64,000 nucleotides of DNA from an uncultured Erysipelotrichaceae bacterium (GCA_947649125.1 CANSQL010000001.1:62001-126000); one strand, 5' to 3'; counted from the stretch's first letter, positions 36,719 to 46,230 are shown. Translations and numbers: made by a program. Notes: generated by a model from the letters alone, not told the origin.

Positions 36719-38185
36719 TTAATTACCGCTGTTTTCATCCTCGATACCGAGGTAATACTTGCGAATACAGTGGCGTGCTGCGATATGATCGCCCAGCCAA
36801 TCCTCTCTGCCGTCCTCGCGATACATAAACAATTCATCGCCCTTTCCGAGGATCAAAACGGTATCCTTGACATTGGCCGATTCGATTGCCTGTCGTATCG
36901 CATCATAGCGATTTTCGATATAGATGCTTTTGGTGTTTTGAATTCCGCCCTTGATTTCATTGGCGATATCACGGGCATTTTCGTTTCGCGGATCGTCCTC
37001 GGTCAAAACGATCAAATCACAATAGCGATCGGCAATTTCGCCGAATACCTTACGCTTTTTGGTATCACGCTTTCCTGCCGAACCGAATACGGCGATGATA
37101 CTGCGGCTTGGATCGGTGATTTCCTTCGCATATTCAAATACCTTCGTTAAGCCGTCCGGTGTATGTGCGAAATCAACGATAACGGTAAACGGCTGTCCTT
37201 CATCGATGCGCTCCATTCTGCCCTCGATCTGCGGTAATCGCGTAATATACGGCAATAAGTCATCTAACGCAATGCCGCTTTCACACATTGCCGCAATTGC
37301 AGCCAGAAGATTATAGATATTGTACAGAGCGACAAGATTGGTCTCTACGCGATAAACCTCCTCATGATGATACAGTGTAAAGGAAGAACCGTCGGTACCG
37401 ATATGAATATCATCACCGCGATAATCCGCTTCATTTCCGATACCGTAGGTAACGATACGGGCACTTGTGATCTCCTTCAGTTGTTCACAATAAGGATCAT
37501 CACTGTTTAATACCGCAACACCACTTTCCTTTAATTGGCGAAACAGCTTTTGTTTGGCGGCAAAATAATTATCGATTGTTCCGTGGAAATCCAAGTGATC
37601 GTAGGTCAAATTGGTAAAGATCGCTACATCAAAATCAACGCTCTGTACCCTGCCGAGCTCTAAGCCGTGAGAAGATACTTCTAAAGCACAGGCCTTCATG
37701 CCTGCAGTCTCCATATCCTTCAGTGTGCTGTGGATCGATATCGGATCGGGTGTCGTCAAGGAAGGTAGCTTTTTCACATTTCCGTATTGAACCGCAATCG
37801 TACCGATATATCCGCACGGCGCAAAATGAGAATACGTATCCGCAATGATACTGGCAACCGACGATTTCCCGTTAGTACCTGTCACACCGAATATTTTCAG
37901 CTTTTTACTCGGATAACCGAAAAACTTTGACGCGATAATATTGAGCGTCGCATTTACATCAGTTACCTTGATATAAGCGACACCATCCTCCATCTGTTCG
38001 ATATCCTTATGATGAACGATGCACAAGGCACCGTTTGTAATTGCCTGCGAAATATAATTGTGTCCGTCATTTTCCATCCCTTCAATACAAAAATACATAT
38101 CACCCGGCTTAACTAAACGTGAATCACTCTGAATGCCGGTAATTTCCAATGCGGGCGCTTGTTCAAACATCTCTGACAGCTTCAT
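36719..38185 (-). CDS. murE: UDP-MurNAc-tripeptide synthetase MurE
   Basis: Adds the third amino acid to UDP-MurNAc-L-Ala-D-Glu. The ATP loop is GVTGTNGKSSVASIIAD. TTPDPISIHS, SSHGLELGRV, the carbamylated-lysine region YFAAKQKLFR and GSAGKRDTKKR are in Mur-ligase order. The residues that select the third amino acid read EDDPRNENA: close to the DNPR motif of meso-diaminopimelate enzymes, but with Asp in place of Asn, so specificity is open. It has 489 residues from ATG 38183-38185, which overlaps the mtaB stop (ATGA) and has GGAGG 7 nt upstream. Confidence 0.95.
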   Translation of the reverse strand: MKLSEMFEQAPALEITGIQSDSRLVKPGDMYFCIEGMENDGHNYISQAITNGALCIVHHKDIEQMEDGVAYIKVTDVNATLNIIASKFFGYPSKKLKIFGVTGTNGKSSVASIIADTYSHFAPCGYIGTIAVQYGNVKKLPSLTTPDPISIHSTLKDMETAGMKACALEVSSHGLELGRVQSVDFDVAIFTNLTYDHLDFHGTIDNYFAAKQKLFRQLKESGVAVLNSDDPYCEQLKEITSARIVTYGIGNEADYRGDDIHIGTDGSSFTLYHHEEVYRVETNLVALYNIYNLLAAIAAMCESGIALDDLLPYITRLPQIEGRMERIDEGQPFTVIVDFAHTPDGLTKVFEYAKEITDPSRSIIAVFGSAGKRDTKKRKVFGEIADRYCDLIVLTEDDPRNENARDIANEIKGGIQNTKSIYIENRYDAIRQAIESANVKDTVLILGKGDELFMYREDGREDWLGDHIAARHCIRKYYLGIEDENSGN

Positions 38186-39483
38186 CCGATTACCTCCTGT
38201 TCGCATAGCAGCATATCATTTTCATAAGCGCTGATGCGACGTACTTCTAATTGATGCAGACTTGATGCTTCATAAGGGGCATATACCTTGAGATATTCGC
38301 TTGTATGACCGCTCATCATACCGTTTGCTTCCTCCTCCCAAAGCACCGCCACCTGCCGATTCACAAAGTCTTTTTGATACCTTTGATACAATTCCTCACT
38401 CAGCGCATTCAAACGTGTACTGCGCTGCTTCTTGATTTGATTATTCAGCTGATTTTTCATCAATGCTGCCTTTGTACCGTCACGCTTGGAAAACGGAAAC
38501 ACATGCAGAAAGCTGAGCTGCAGTCTTTTTAAGCAGTCAAAGCCATCCTCAAACTGTGCTTCGCTTTCACCGGGGAAACCGGTAATGACATCGGTAGAAA
38601 TACTGATGCCTGCGATTTCATTACGAATTTCATTAATGCGTTTTTCATAATCCGCAATCGTATACGGACGATTCATCAGTTTCAATATGTCATTATTTCC
38701 GCTTTGAATCGGGATATGCAGATGTCGTGCAATTTTAGTTTCCCGCTTCATCAGCTGAATAAATTCATCACTGATTTCATTGATTTCAATCGAGGAAATA
38801 CGAATTCGCTGTAAGCCGTCAACATCCTCACACATGCGCTTTAACAGCTCCGTCAGCGTAACAGCATATTCACGTCCGTAGCGACCTGTATGAATTCCGG
38901 TCAAAACGATCTCCAAATGCCCGTTTGCGACCAAAGCCCTTGCCTGCGCAATCACTTGATCGGGATGCAGCGAGCGCTCCTTGCCGCGCGCAAACGGTAT
39001 GATACAGTAGGAACAAAACTGATTACAGCCGTCCTGTATTTTCAAATACGCTCTTGTCTGATGGGTAAAACTTCGTACCGGTATTGCTTCAAATACGCTT
39101 GCCGCACGCATATCGCACAGCTGATGGACATGTCTTTTGTTCTCCCATGCCGATAAAATCAGCTTCGGCAGCTCCTCCTTTTGATTGCTTCCGATCAAAA
39201 CATGAATTCGCGGCTCTTTGCTTAACGCCTGAAATTCACTTTGTGCATAACAGCCTACAACCGCAATCAATGCCTTATCATTCAGCTTTTGTGCCTGATG
39301 AAGCTTTTGTCTTGATTTCGCCGCAGCCGTATTCGTAACTGCACATGTATTTATAATATAGATATCTGCAGCTTCCTTAAAAGAGACCTCTTGAAAGCCG
39401 AGATCACGCAGCCCCTGTGCATAGCCCTGTGATTCATAGGCATTGACCTTGCACCCCAGCGTGGATATCGCAAATGTTGTCAT
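38182..39483 (-). CDS. mtaB: tRNA t6A37 methylthiotransferase MtaB
   Basis: A radical-SAM enzyme that converts t6A37 to ms2t6A in tRNAs decoding ANN codons. The N-terminal UPF0004 domain has TLGCKVNAYESQGY with its cluster cysteine, then NTCAVTN and VVGCYAQ. The radical-SAM cluster motif is DGCNQFCSYCIIPFARG. A TRAM domain closes the 433-residue protein. The B. subtilis counterpart is YqeV, which lies near rpsU in that genome as well. Confidence 0.95.
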   Translation of the reverse strand: MTTFAISTLGCKVNAYESQGYAQGLRDLGFQEVSFKEAADIYIINTCAVTNTAAAKSRQKLHQAQKLNDKALIAVVGCYAQSEFQALSKEPRIHVLIGSNQKEELPKLILSAWENKRHVHQLCDMRAASVFEAIPVRSFTHQTRAYLKIQDGCNQFCSYCIIPFARGKERSLHPDQVIAQARALVANGHLEIVLTGIHTGRYGREYAVTLTELLKRMCEDVDGLQRIRISSIEINEISDEFIQLMKRETKIARHLHIPIQSGNNDILKLMNRPYTIADYEKRINEIRNEIAGISISTDVITGFPGESEAQFEDGFDCLKRLQLSFLHVFPFSKRDGTKAALMKNQLNNQIKKQRSTRLNALSEELYQRYQKDFVNRQVAVLWEEEANGMMSGHTSEYLKVYAPYEASSLHQLEVRRISAYENDMLLCEQEVIG

Positions 39484-39533
39484 CGCTTCACTCCTTACTC
39501 TTTATTATACAACAAATAGAAGTTCAGGTAAAC

Positions 39534-39577
39534 GAAAAATAACCGCTGTTTTCTCATCAGAGAAAAGCTAACGGTTA
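39534..39577 (-). terminator. Intrinsic terminator after the 39575 gene
   Basis: AACCGttagcTTTTCTC pairs with GAGAAAacagCGGTT (two-part stem) on the minus strand, followed by five U. It overlaps the last codon of the hypothetical gene. Confidence 0.7.
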
Positions 39578-40351
39578 TGCTTCTGTCTTTTTAGTGATTT
39601 TCTTTAAGTATTTTTCCAGCTTCTTTTTCATTGAATCTACGATCAATTCACTTTCCATGATTGCCCTTGTACAGCCTGCTTCATCATTTTTCATAAAGCA
39701 TTCGGCTATTTTCTTGATTTCTTCAAAGCTTGATCGTGCACTGCGCATCGAATCAAAATTCAAGGTGTGTGTACAATGAAAATTTTCAATAAAATACAAG
39801 CGATTCACATCGGGATTATATAATGCAAAATAATGATCATCACCGCAGATATATAAGCAGCTGCTGAAATTGTACATATACGGTAAAACACCGTATGCAT
39901 TTTCAATAATCACATCCTGAAAGCTGTTGATAAAGCGCTTATACTGCTTCAGCTCCAATAAGACGATTTCCTTGGTATACAGGCGATTCATTCTTACATC
40001 AAACATCGGAATATACATATCCTCACCTGCATACGGAAACGACTTTAATTCCTTGCGCATTTGATCGATATCGACATTCATTTGATGTTTGCGCTCCTGA
40101 TAATCTAAATCGGCCCAAAAGTCGTGCATATCGACATAGGTTGTCAAATAAGTATCCTCAAAGGCTTTTTTATTCAAAATGCCCTCGTAGATCGTTTCTA
40201 ATTGATAAAAGGACCATTCATCCTTTACGACGCAGGCGATTCCGTATTCCTTAAAGGTAATCTGCATCTGCTTCAGCTTATCACGATAAATACTCAGCTT
40301 TTCAATTTTTTTATGATATTTTTTATTGAGGATTGCCTCGATATTTTTCAT
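39575..40351 (-). CDS. Hypothetical protein (258 aa) coupled to rsmE
   Basis: No family is recognised. The protein is soluble and lacks a signal peptide. It has a lysine-rich, coiled-coil-like N-terminus (KKYHKKIEKLSIYRDKLKQM), a central region rich in Tyr, Phe and Asp, and a basic C-terminus (KKKLEKYLKKITKKTEA). It starts 29 nt before the rsmE stop with AGGGG about 8 nt upstream, so it is translationally coupled. Many aromatic residues and a repeated D/Y pattern suggest a structured domain, but no catalytic motif is evident. Confidence 0.7.
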   Translation of the reverse strand: MKNIEAILNKKYHKKIEKLSIYRDKLKQMQITFKEYGIACVVKDEWSFYQLETIYEGILNKKAFEDTYLTTYVDMHDFWADLDYQERKHQMNVDIDQMRKELKSFPYAGEDMYIPMFDVRMNRLYTKEIVLLELKQYKRFINSFQDVIIENAYGVLPYMYNFSSCLYICGDDHYFALYNPDVNRLYFIENFHCTHTLNFDSMRSARSSFEEIKKIAECFMKNDEAGCTRAIMESELIVDSMKKKLEKYLKKITKKTEA

Positions 40352-41093
40352 TTGTAACGCCCCTTATTTCATATTCATAATACATCGACAATACATTGAC
40401 AATCGATATTGCCGCTGTTTCTGCCCTTAAAATGCGTTTTCCCAGTGATACGCAATGAAAGCCCGCCTGCATCAGTTGAGCGGCTTCCCATGGCTCAAAG
40501 CCGCCTTCGGGTCCGATCACCGCCAACACACTTTTGATATGAGGATGCTCATAAAGCAGTGATAAAATATGCTCACTTTCACTGTCTGAGCGCTCATAAG
40601 CGACCAGCTTTAAATCGGCTTCTGTCTCACACAGTTGCTCCAGCGTCATCGGCTCATGCACATGAACCAAATCACTGCGGCGGCATTGCTCGCAAGCTTC
40701 CTGTGTAATCTTATTCCAGCGCTTCAGCTTCTTTTCCTTTTCCGCTTGCTTCCATTTAACAACACAGCGGTTTGCCAAAAAGCCGGATATTTCATTCACA
40801 CCCAATTCGCTGCATTTCTGTAACAAATAGTCCCAACGCTCACCTTTGATCAAGGCAGGCGCTAAGTGAATGGAAATCGCACTGTTGACACTCGGCATTT
40901 GTTCGATAATTGAAGCATACCACTTTTCATCATTCATCAATTCAGCCAACCAGACATTTTCTGCCTCATCAACCAAGCATATCTGATCGTGCGGCTTCAT
41001 TTTCAATACCCGTAACATATGATGAAGCTGTTCTTCATCCAACATCACCGGCTGTTTTTGATCAATGATTCCCTGTATAAAATACTGCTGCAT
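40323..41093 (-). CDS. rsmE: 16S rRNA (uracil1498-N3)-methyltransferase RsmE
   Basis: A 256-residue SPOUT-fold methyltransferase that modifies U1498 of 16S rRNA near the decoding site. An N-terminal PUA-like domain (HHMLRVLKMKPHDQICLVDE) precedes the knotted domain with LAPALIKGERWDYLLQKCSE, the conserved ACEQCRRSDLVHV region, VIGPEGGFEPWEA and SLGKRILRAETAAI. Length and motif order match the family. It appears to start the two-gene unit with the hypothetical 258-residue protein. Confidence 0.94.
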   Translation of the reverse strand: MQQYFIQGIIDQKQPVMLDEEQLHHMLRVLKMKPHDQICLVDEAENVWLAELMNDEKWYASIIEQMPSVNSAISIHLAPALIKGERWDYLLQKCSELGVNEISGFLANRCVVKWKQAEKEKKLKRWNKITQEACEQCRRSDLVHVHEPMTLEQLCETEADLKLVAYERSDSESEHILSLLYEHPHIKSVLAVIGPEGGFEPWEAAQLMQAGFHCVSLGKRILRAETAAISIVNVLSMYYEYEIRGVTNEKYRGNPQ

Positions 41094-41177
41094 TGTATCA
41101 CCTTAACTATTTTACCTTATTTTTCACATAAAGAAAAGGAAAATGTGCAAAAGATCATTGTACATCTCCCTTTTTTC

Positions 41178-41861
41178 TTACTCAAACGGATGCGGAATCA
41201 AGGAAATTACCACAATATCCTGAATTGTCTCGACTTTAAGTTCAGCGCGTAATTGCTTTGATAACAAATAGCTTTCATGATATTCCCAATCATATTCAGC
41301 TAAGTCAAGATAAGCAATATAATCCCTTAATACCGTTTGATTGATCACAGTATACTGCTTCGGCAGCTTTAAGCTGATCACTTTTCCGCTCGCATGTTCG
41401 ATCTCATAGGACAAAAATGCTGTTTCAAATTGATCGTTCGGCAAATAAATGCTGTTTCTTATATAACTCATTTGTTCACCGTGAAATTTCTTGGTTCTGG
41501 TAATCATCTCCCGATTGTCTTGTAAAAAAGTGAATAAAGAAGCTTTGATTAAACCGATTTCCTTTAACTCTTGTAACTTCATCAGAGTTTGATTGGAAAT
41601 TGTTTGATTATCGATTTGATAATACAAAACGGCAGGCTCTCGACTGTCTGAAGTATCAATTTGATAGCTTTGATCACTGTATTTGGCATAAACAGAATCG
41701 ATAAATTGATGATTGGAGCTGCTTTTTTTATCATCTAATATAGCGGCGAGTGTATCATGAAGTGCATCGGTATTCATATCCTCTAAAAGATACAGAATCC
41801 CTGCCGGCAGAATAAGTGAGATTATCGTGATGAAAATACCGATGAAAATTATGTTACGCTT
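41178..41861 (-). CDS. Membrane-anchored protein of the two-component/ABC operon
   Basis: Not recognised as a known family. From ATG 41859-41861 (GGAGATTG upstream) it starts MKRNIIFIGIFITIISLILP, one membrane helix, followed by an extracellular domain of about 190 residues. The domain is acidic and helical at first, then beta-rich. Its start overlaps the histidine kinase stop by 8 nt, so it is the last gene of the accessory operon. Topology fits a sensory or accessory subunit acting with the kinase, but this is inference from position only. Confidence 0.7.
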   Translation of the reverse strand, partial: KRNIIFIGIFITIISLILPAGILYLLEDMNTDALHDTLAAILDDKKSSSNHQFIDSVYAKYSDQSYQIDTSDSREPAVLYYQIDNQTISNQTLMKLQELKEIGLIKASLFTFLQDNREMITRTKKFHGEQMSYIRNSIYLPNDQFETAFLSYEIEHASGKVISLKLPKQYTVINQTVLRDYIAYLDLAEYDWEYHESYLLSKQLRAELKVETIQDIVVISLIPHPFE

Positions 41862-43230
41862 CATATACAATCTCCAACAGAAAGCTTGCAGCGGTTCCCT
41901 TTCCGACTTCACTTTCTATATGCAGTTCACTGTGATGCAGCTTTAAAATACGCGTACAAAGTGATAAACCAAGACCATAGCCGCCGCTTTTTTTACTGCG
42001 TGCTTTATCGACCGTATAAAAACTTTCATCGATTCGTGCCAATTCGCTTTGTGCCATTCCGATGCCGTGATCACTGATCGTGATCAGATAGCCGTCATCC
42101 GTTTTCTTACCGCTGAGGGTAATATTTATTTCGTTATCACTCGCTTTTTTGGCGTTTTCCAACAGATTCATAATACATGATATTAACAGCTCACGCTCAC
42201 CTAAAACATATGCATGTTCCACATTAGCGTGTACTTCGATCATCAAACGCTCCTCGGCCAGCTGCAGCACCGCTTGAAGCAATTCATACGCATCGATTTT
42301 TTGTAATTCAATCCGGTTTGCGGAAAGCTCCATCAACTCTAACAGCCGATGGGATAATAATTCTAATCGTTTTGTTTCGCTGTATATATAATTTAATGCC
42401 TTTTCTTTGTCTTCCGCCGAATATTTTGCCTGTCGTAAAATCTTGGTATAACCGATGATTGACGTCATCGGTGTTTTCAATTCATGCGTGAAATTGGCGA
42501 TAAAATCCTCTCGCTGCTTTAACGCCTGTTCCAGCTCCTGTTGTCTTTTTTTGATCGCTTCGATCATTACGACAAAGGAAGCGGCAAGCTCTCCCACCTC
42601 ATCATGAGAAGTGATCGGGATCACCGTGTCTAAATCACCGCCGGCGACAGCTTTAGTCGCTTCATTTAAGCTTTGAATCGGCTTTGTTAAAAAGTGCGCT
42701 AATACGCTGATTAATCCCGCACATATGAATAATAACAGTATTTCAATAAAATAAAAGTAAGTAAGATTTTGATTTCTTACCTCATAGAGTGTCGAAATAT
42801 CATAAGCACCGATTACTGTGATTGTCTCCTGATTCATTTTCACCCTTGAACAAAGCAAGACATAGTGCATATTTTCATAAGTGATCATATCTCCGTTTTG
42901 TATTGTCTTTGAATCAATCGTAAACGGAAGATTGCCCCAAATAAGCTGTTCATTAACAGCGACATACAGCTTTCGTGAATTCCCCATATAAGCACTGAGC
43001 GTATACAGCTGATCCTTTAAGCGTTCTTGATCTATCGTTGAATCGGCACCGAGTTCCGTAATCATTGTTTCAATACTGTATTTTTCCAAATCAAACTCTG
43101 CCGTATTGGTTTTCATTTGCAGCTCAAAGGCATGTTGAAAATGATTATGAATCAAAAGAATACCGGATAAGGAAAACATCACAAGAATGATCATCATTGT
43201 ACCGCTGACAATTTTAAATGCGAATTTCAT
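41854..43230 (-). CDS. Sensor histidine kinase (HAMP/HisKA/HATPase_c)
   Basis: A 458-residue membrane kinase from ATG 43228-43230 (GAGGTG 5 nt upstream). Helix 1 is at residues 8-27, an extracellular sensor domain spans about 28-155, and helix 2 is at 158-180. HAMP follows (PIQSLNEATKAVAGGDLDTV), then HisKA with phospho-acceptor H249 in NFTHELKTPMTSIIGY, then HATPase_c with N (CIMNLLENAKKAS), G1 (ISDHGIGMAQ) and G2 (GGYGLGLSLC) boxes. It partners the adjacent OmpR-type regulator. The sizeable sensor loop argues against a BceS-type intramembrane sensor. Confidence 0.93.
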   Translation of the reverse strand: MKFAFKIVSGTMMIILVMFSLSGILLIHNHFQHAFELQMKTNTAEFDLEKYSIETMITELGADSTIDQERLKDQLYTLSAYMGNSRKLYVAVNEQLIWGNLPFTIDSKTIQNGDMITYENMHYVLLCSRVKMNQETITVIGAYDISTLYEVRNQNLTYFYFIEILLLFICAGLISVLAHFLTKPIQSLNEATKAVAGGDLDTVIPITSHDEVGELAASFVVMIEAIKKRQQELEQALKQREDFIANFTHELKTPMTSIIGYTKILRQAKYSAEDKEKALNYIYSETKRLELLSHRLLELMELSANRIELQKIDAYELLQAVLQLAEERLMIEVHANVEHAYVLGERELLISCIMNLLENAKKASDNEINITLSGKKTDDGYLITISDHGIGMAQSELARIDESFYTVDKARSKKSGGYGLGLSLCTRILKLHHSELHIESEVGKGTAASFLLEIVYEA

Positions 43231-43231
43231 C

Positions 43232-43873
43232 TTACACCTCAAAGCGATAGCCGATTTTAGGCAATGTCTGAATCGTTTTTTCCAAATTCAGCTTTTTGCG
43301 CAGTCTTTGAATATGCAGATCGACCGTTCTTGTATCTTCATCATCACTTTCCCATACGTTTGCCAGTATTTGTCCTCGTGATAATGCAGTGCCGCCGTTT
43401 TCCGCCAAATAAAGCAACAGCTCGTATTCCTTTAAGGTCAAATGAACCGGCTGATCATGTAATGTGACACTTCTTTGTCGTGTATCGATTTTAATATCGG
43501 GCAATCGAATGACACTTTTGTATCTGCGCAGCACACAGTGAATGCGGGCAAGCAGCTCTTCCGGTTCAAACGGCTTCACGATATAATCATCGGCTCCCAT
43601 ATTCAAACCCTTCACACGATCCTGTAGTTCTCCTTTTGCGGTTAAAAAGATGACTGGAATATTTTCACGACGTGCATAAGCAAGCAATTCATAGCCGTCC
43701 AGCTTCGGTAACATGATATCCAACAACAGTAAATCATAGTCTCGCTCACAGATCAAATCTGCCCCGGCTTCCCCGTCAAGCGCATAATCTGTATCATAGC
43801 CGTTTGCCTTTAAGCACATGATGATTAAATCCACAATCGGCTGTTCATCCTCTACGATCAATATTTTGCTCAT
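43232..43873 (-). CDS. OmpR/PhoB-family response regulator
   Basis: A 213-residue two-domain regulator. The receiver has acidic residues in LIVEDEQPIV, phospho-acceptor D52 in LLLLDIMLPKLDG, and Lys in DYIVKPFEPEELLA. The C-terminal winged helix contains VHLTLKEYELLLYLAENGG and VDLHIQRLRKKLNLE. It lies 4 nt after the permease stop and directly before the kinase. Direct repeats upstream of the operon's first gene (48321-48351) are candidate binding sites, suggesting autoregulation of the whole operon. Confidence 0.94.
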   Translation of the reverse strand: MSKILIVEDEQPIVDLIIMCLKANGYDTDYALDGEAGADLICERDYDLLLLDIMLPKLDGYELLAYARRENIPVIFLTAKGELQDRVKGLNMGADDYIVKPFEPEELLARIHCVLRRYKSVIRLPDIKIDTRQRSVTLHDQPVHLTLKEYELLLYLAENGGTALSRGQILANVWESDDEDTRTVDLHIQRLRKKLNLEKTIQTLPKIGYRFEV

Positions 43874-43877
43874 TCGC

Positions 43878-45671
43878 TCACTTCCGTTCTCTCAGTAAAT
43901 TATTATACAAGAAAACGCTTAAAAATACTATGACAGTGATTGTGATAACAGCTATTCCGTGATGCAGCGCCCATGACAAATTGAATAACGGAAACAGTGC
44001 GTTCAGCTTTGTTTCGAAAATCGTTAATAAATACGGTAAGATACATACGATCAGGGAGACGATAAAGGCAGCGCTCATCTGCTTAATTCTCTGTGCGATC
44101 CACGCAATCAACAGTACCGTAAACAGATAGGATACATACTTGATGAAACAAAAGCCGATTATATAGGCAGCGATGGATATTTGATGCGGTAAGAATTCCA
44201 AATACTCAATGCTTGTGACAGACGCTCCTAACTCGGGAAAGCCGTACATGCGACCTATATGTGCCAGCTGTGAAGTCAGATAGATCGCATACAGCACGGT
44301 GCCGACAAGAAATAAAGCCATGATTTTATGATGAACGAGTGTTTTTCGTCCTTTCGGCGTAGAATGCAAGAGCAGAATAAAGCCGCTTTTGTATTCATTG
44401 ATAAATACCGGCAGTACTATAATCATCGTTATTATTAATAATAACATTTCATTTTCATTGATTCCCGACTGAACACCGAGCAGTTTGTGATATCCGCTGT
44501 CATAAACAAACTCAGCGTACTCATGGTTTTTCACATATTCGACCTTTGCTTCAATACGGGCAAACTGTGCTTTGGAGGCTAAAGTATCTTCATACGGTCT
44601 TTTGGCAATGTTTGCTTGTGTATTGGTCAGCTTGTTTGCCTGTACGAGTGCATCTATCTGAAGCAAGCCTTCCTCTGCTTCTTCATATTCCTTTTGAATT
44701 GATTGGATAAATTGTTCCTTTTCCTTTGTCAGCGGACCGCTCAAAGCTTCCATATATTCCTTGTAATAATTTTCCTGAAACGACAGATGCGTAGGTTGCT
44801 GCTGAAAATGATATACGGTAAATAACGCAAAAGCTATCATCGCAAGCAAGGCTTTATTGGTAATCAATACTTTATATAATTCAAAGCTGAATAAGCGATG
44901 AATTTTAATCGGAGGCTGATAGCTATTAAGTCTTACAAGTATACGATTTTCTTTCTTTGCGGTCTGCATGCCGTTTAAATAACGAAATACGGATAAGAAA
45001 CCAAATACAAAGATCCAAAGCAACTGAAGCAGCGGCAATATGATATGCTTATCAAGCATGATATTGAAAAATCGCAGCTGAGAATAGGTGCTGTACATCG
45101 CATTCGTATCAAATAATGCGATAAAATTAAAGCTTTTTAATATTCCGATCATGGAATCATAAGCAATCATACGGCTCATAAACAAACTGATAATAAACAA
45201 TATCGCTGTTACAAGCATGCACTCCATAATGCTTGAGAAGCGTATCGCCGCATAAAAGATCGTAACGGCAAGCATCCATAACATGAATAGTTTGGTAAGC
45301 AAAAACAGTAACAGATAAGTACCGACATTCAGCTTCAGTGTAGATAACATAAGCAGCGGCAGACTTTGAAGCGAAGCAGAAAGATTTCCGTAACCGATTA
45401 CAGAACCGTAATAAATGAAATTCATGCCGTAAAGCAACATTTCGATCAAAAAGGCTGTAATCGCTAAAGCCGCAAGCTTGGAAGCAACAGTAGTAATTTG
45501 TCCGTTTACCGTACTTTTGATTAACATCAACAGCTGTTTTTCCTTTTCCTCATAAATCACTGAAGTTGCCGCAACCAAAATCAATAAAAAAGCAAGAAAA
45601 TCAGTGATGGATACGCTTGTCAATGCTTTCACGCCTTGATCGATCTGAAAATCTGTTACAGTATCTAACAT
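43878..45671 (-). CDS. C-terminal permease fragment (597 aa) possibly still translated
   Basis: This frame keeps the first repeat's membrane part (helices from ITDFLAFLLILVAATSVIYE onward) and the whole second repeat, which restarts at HRLFSFELYKVLITNKALLA and has its own large outer loop and helices. The ATG at 45669-45671 has no clear Shine-Dalgarno sequence, so expression without the N-terminal part would be poor. It belongs to the ABC-2 type permease group that works with the adjacent ATPase, often in peptide-antibiotic resistance or export; the substrate is unknown. Confidence 0.55.
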   Translation of the reverse strand: MLDTVTDFQIDQGVKALTSVSITDFLAFLLILVAATSVIYEEKEKQLLMLIKSTVNGQITTVASKLAALAITAFLIEMLLYGMNFIYYGSVIGYGNLSASLQSLPLLMLSTLKLNVGTYLLLFLLTKLFMLWMLAVTIFYAAIRFSSIMECMLVTAILFIISLFMSRMIAYDSMIGILKSFNFIALFDTNAMYSTYSQLRFFNIMLDKHIILPLLQLLWIFVFGFLSVFRYLNGMQTAKKENRILVRLNSYQPPIKIHRLFSFELYKVLITNKALLAMIAFALFTVYHFQQQPTHLSFQENYYKEYMEALSGPLTKEKEQFIQSIQKEYEEAEEGLLQIDALVQANKLTNTQANIAKRPYEDTLASKAQFARIEAKVEYVKNHEYAEFVYDSGYHKLLGVQSGINENEMLLLIITMIIVLPVFINEYKSGFILLLHSTPKGRKTLVHHKIMALFLVGTVLYAIYLTSQLAHIGRMYGFPELGASVTSIEYLEFLPHQISIAAYIIGFCFIKYVSYLFTVLLIAWIAQRIKQMSAAFIVSLIVCILPYLLTIFETKLNALFPLFNLSWALHHGIAVITITVIVFLSVFLYNNLLRERK

Positions 45672-45793
45672 AGATTGATACGCACGTTGAATTGCCGTAA
45701 TACTTTGACTCGATACGCTGTTTTTTTGATTGAAAATCGATATTCCCTGTAGATCATCACTCTCAGATAAAATATCCTGAATCGCTTTTTGAT

Positions 45794-46066
45794 ATTGATC
45801 GATTTTCTCATGAGGAAAAGGGAAAGCTGATTCATGATGCCTATGAAAGAATCTATGCGATACAGCTCATTTATCATGTTCAAACAAATCTGAGCAGTGA
45901 AAATGAAGGTATGCGTACCTACGGTAAAACATTGCGTGAACAGAACAAAGACCTGTACAATCGATATTATGAGGAAGCGATGTCACAGCCTGTATTTCCT
46001 TACACCGGTGATTTTGAACACGAATATGCCTTATTGGAACAAGTGAAAAATTTGCGTTTTATCAAT
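45794..46066 (+). other. Inverted segment within the permease gene
   Basis: On the plus strand, 45804-46060 is open throughout and encodes a piece such as SHEEKGKLIHDAYERIYAI and, further on, QPVFPYTGDFEHEYALLEQV, typical of the outer loop of this permease family. It lies in the opposite orientation to the gene. The left end carries ATTGATCGAT (45794-45803). The right end carries ATCAAT (46061-46066), the complement of the site shortened by 4 bp. This marks an inversion between short inverted repeats. Confidence 0.8.
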
Positions 46067-46230
46067 CAGTTCTTGTTGAAGCAGTCGATAACCTTCATCA
46101 CTTAACTGCGCTTCCTTTCGTAAATAACTTTGATAATTTAAAAACGTGAAGTTTAATAAGGCGGCAGCCGCAAACAAGATCACAAACAGTCGATGACTGA
46201 ATATTTTCCACAATTCAAATTGAAGCAATT

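Noticed and set aside
36650-37150. Long plus-strand frame of 166 codons opposite murE
   Set aside because: It is the antisense shadow of murE, which has full Mur-ligase motifs, a good start and an operon context.
45665-45883. Minus-strand 72-codon frame in the inversion region
   Set aside because: It arises by reading across the inversion joint in a wrong frame. The permease frame in the same stretch matches the family pattern (QY...GISIF).
45911-46105. Plus-strand frame beginning MRTYGKTLREQNKDL as an independent gene
   Set aside because: It has no ribosome binding site and its sequence is the missing outer loop of the adjacent permease. It is better explained as the inverted part of that gene.
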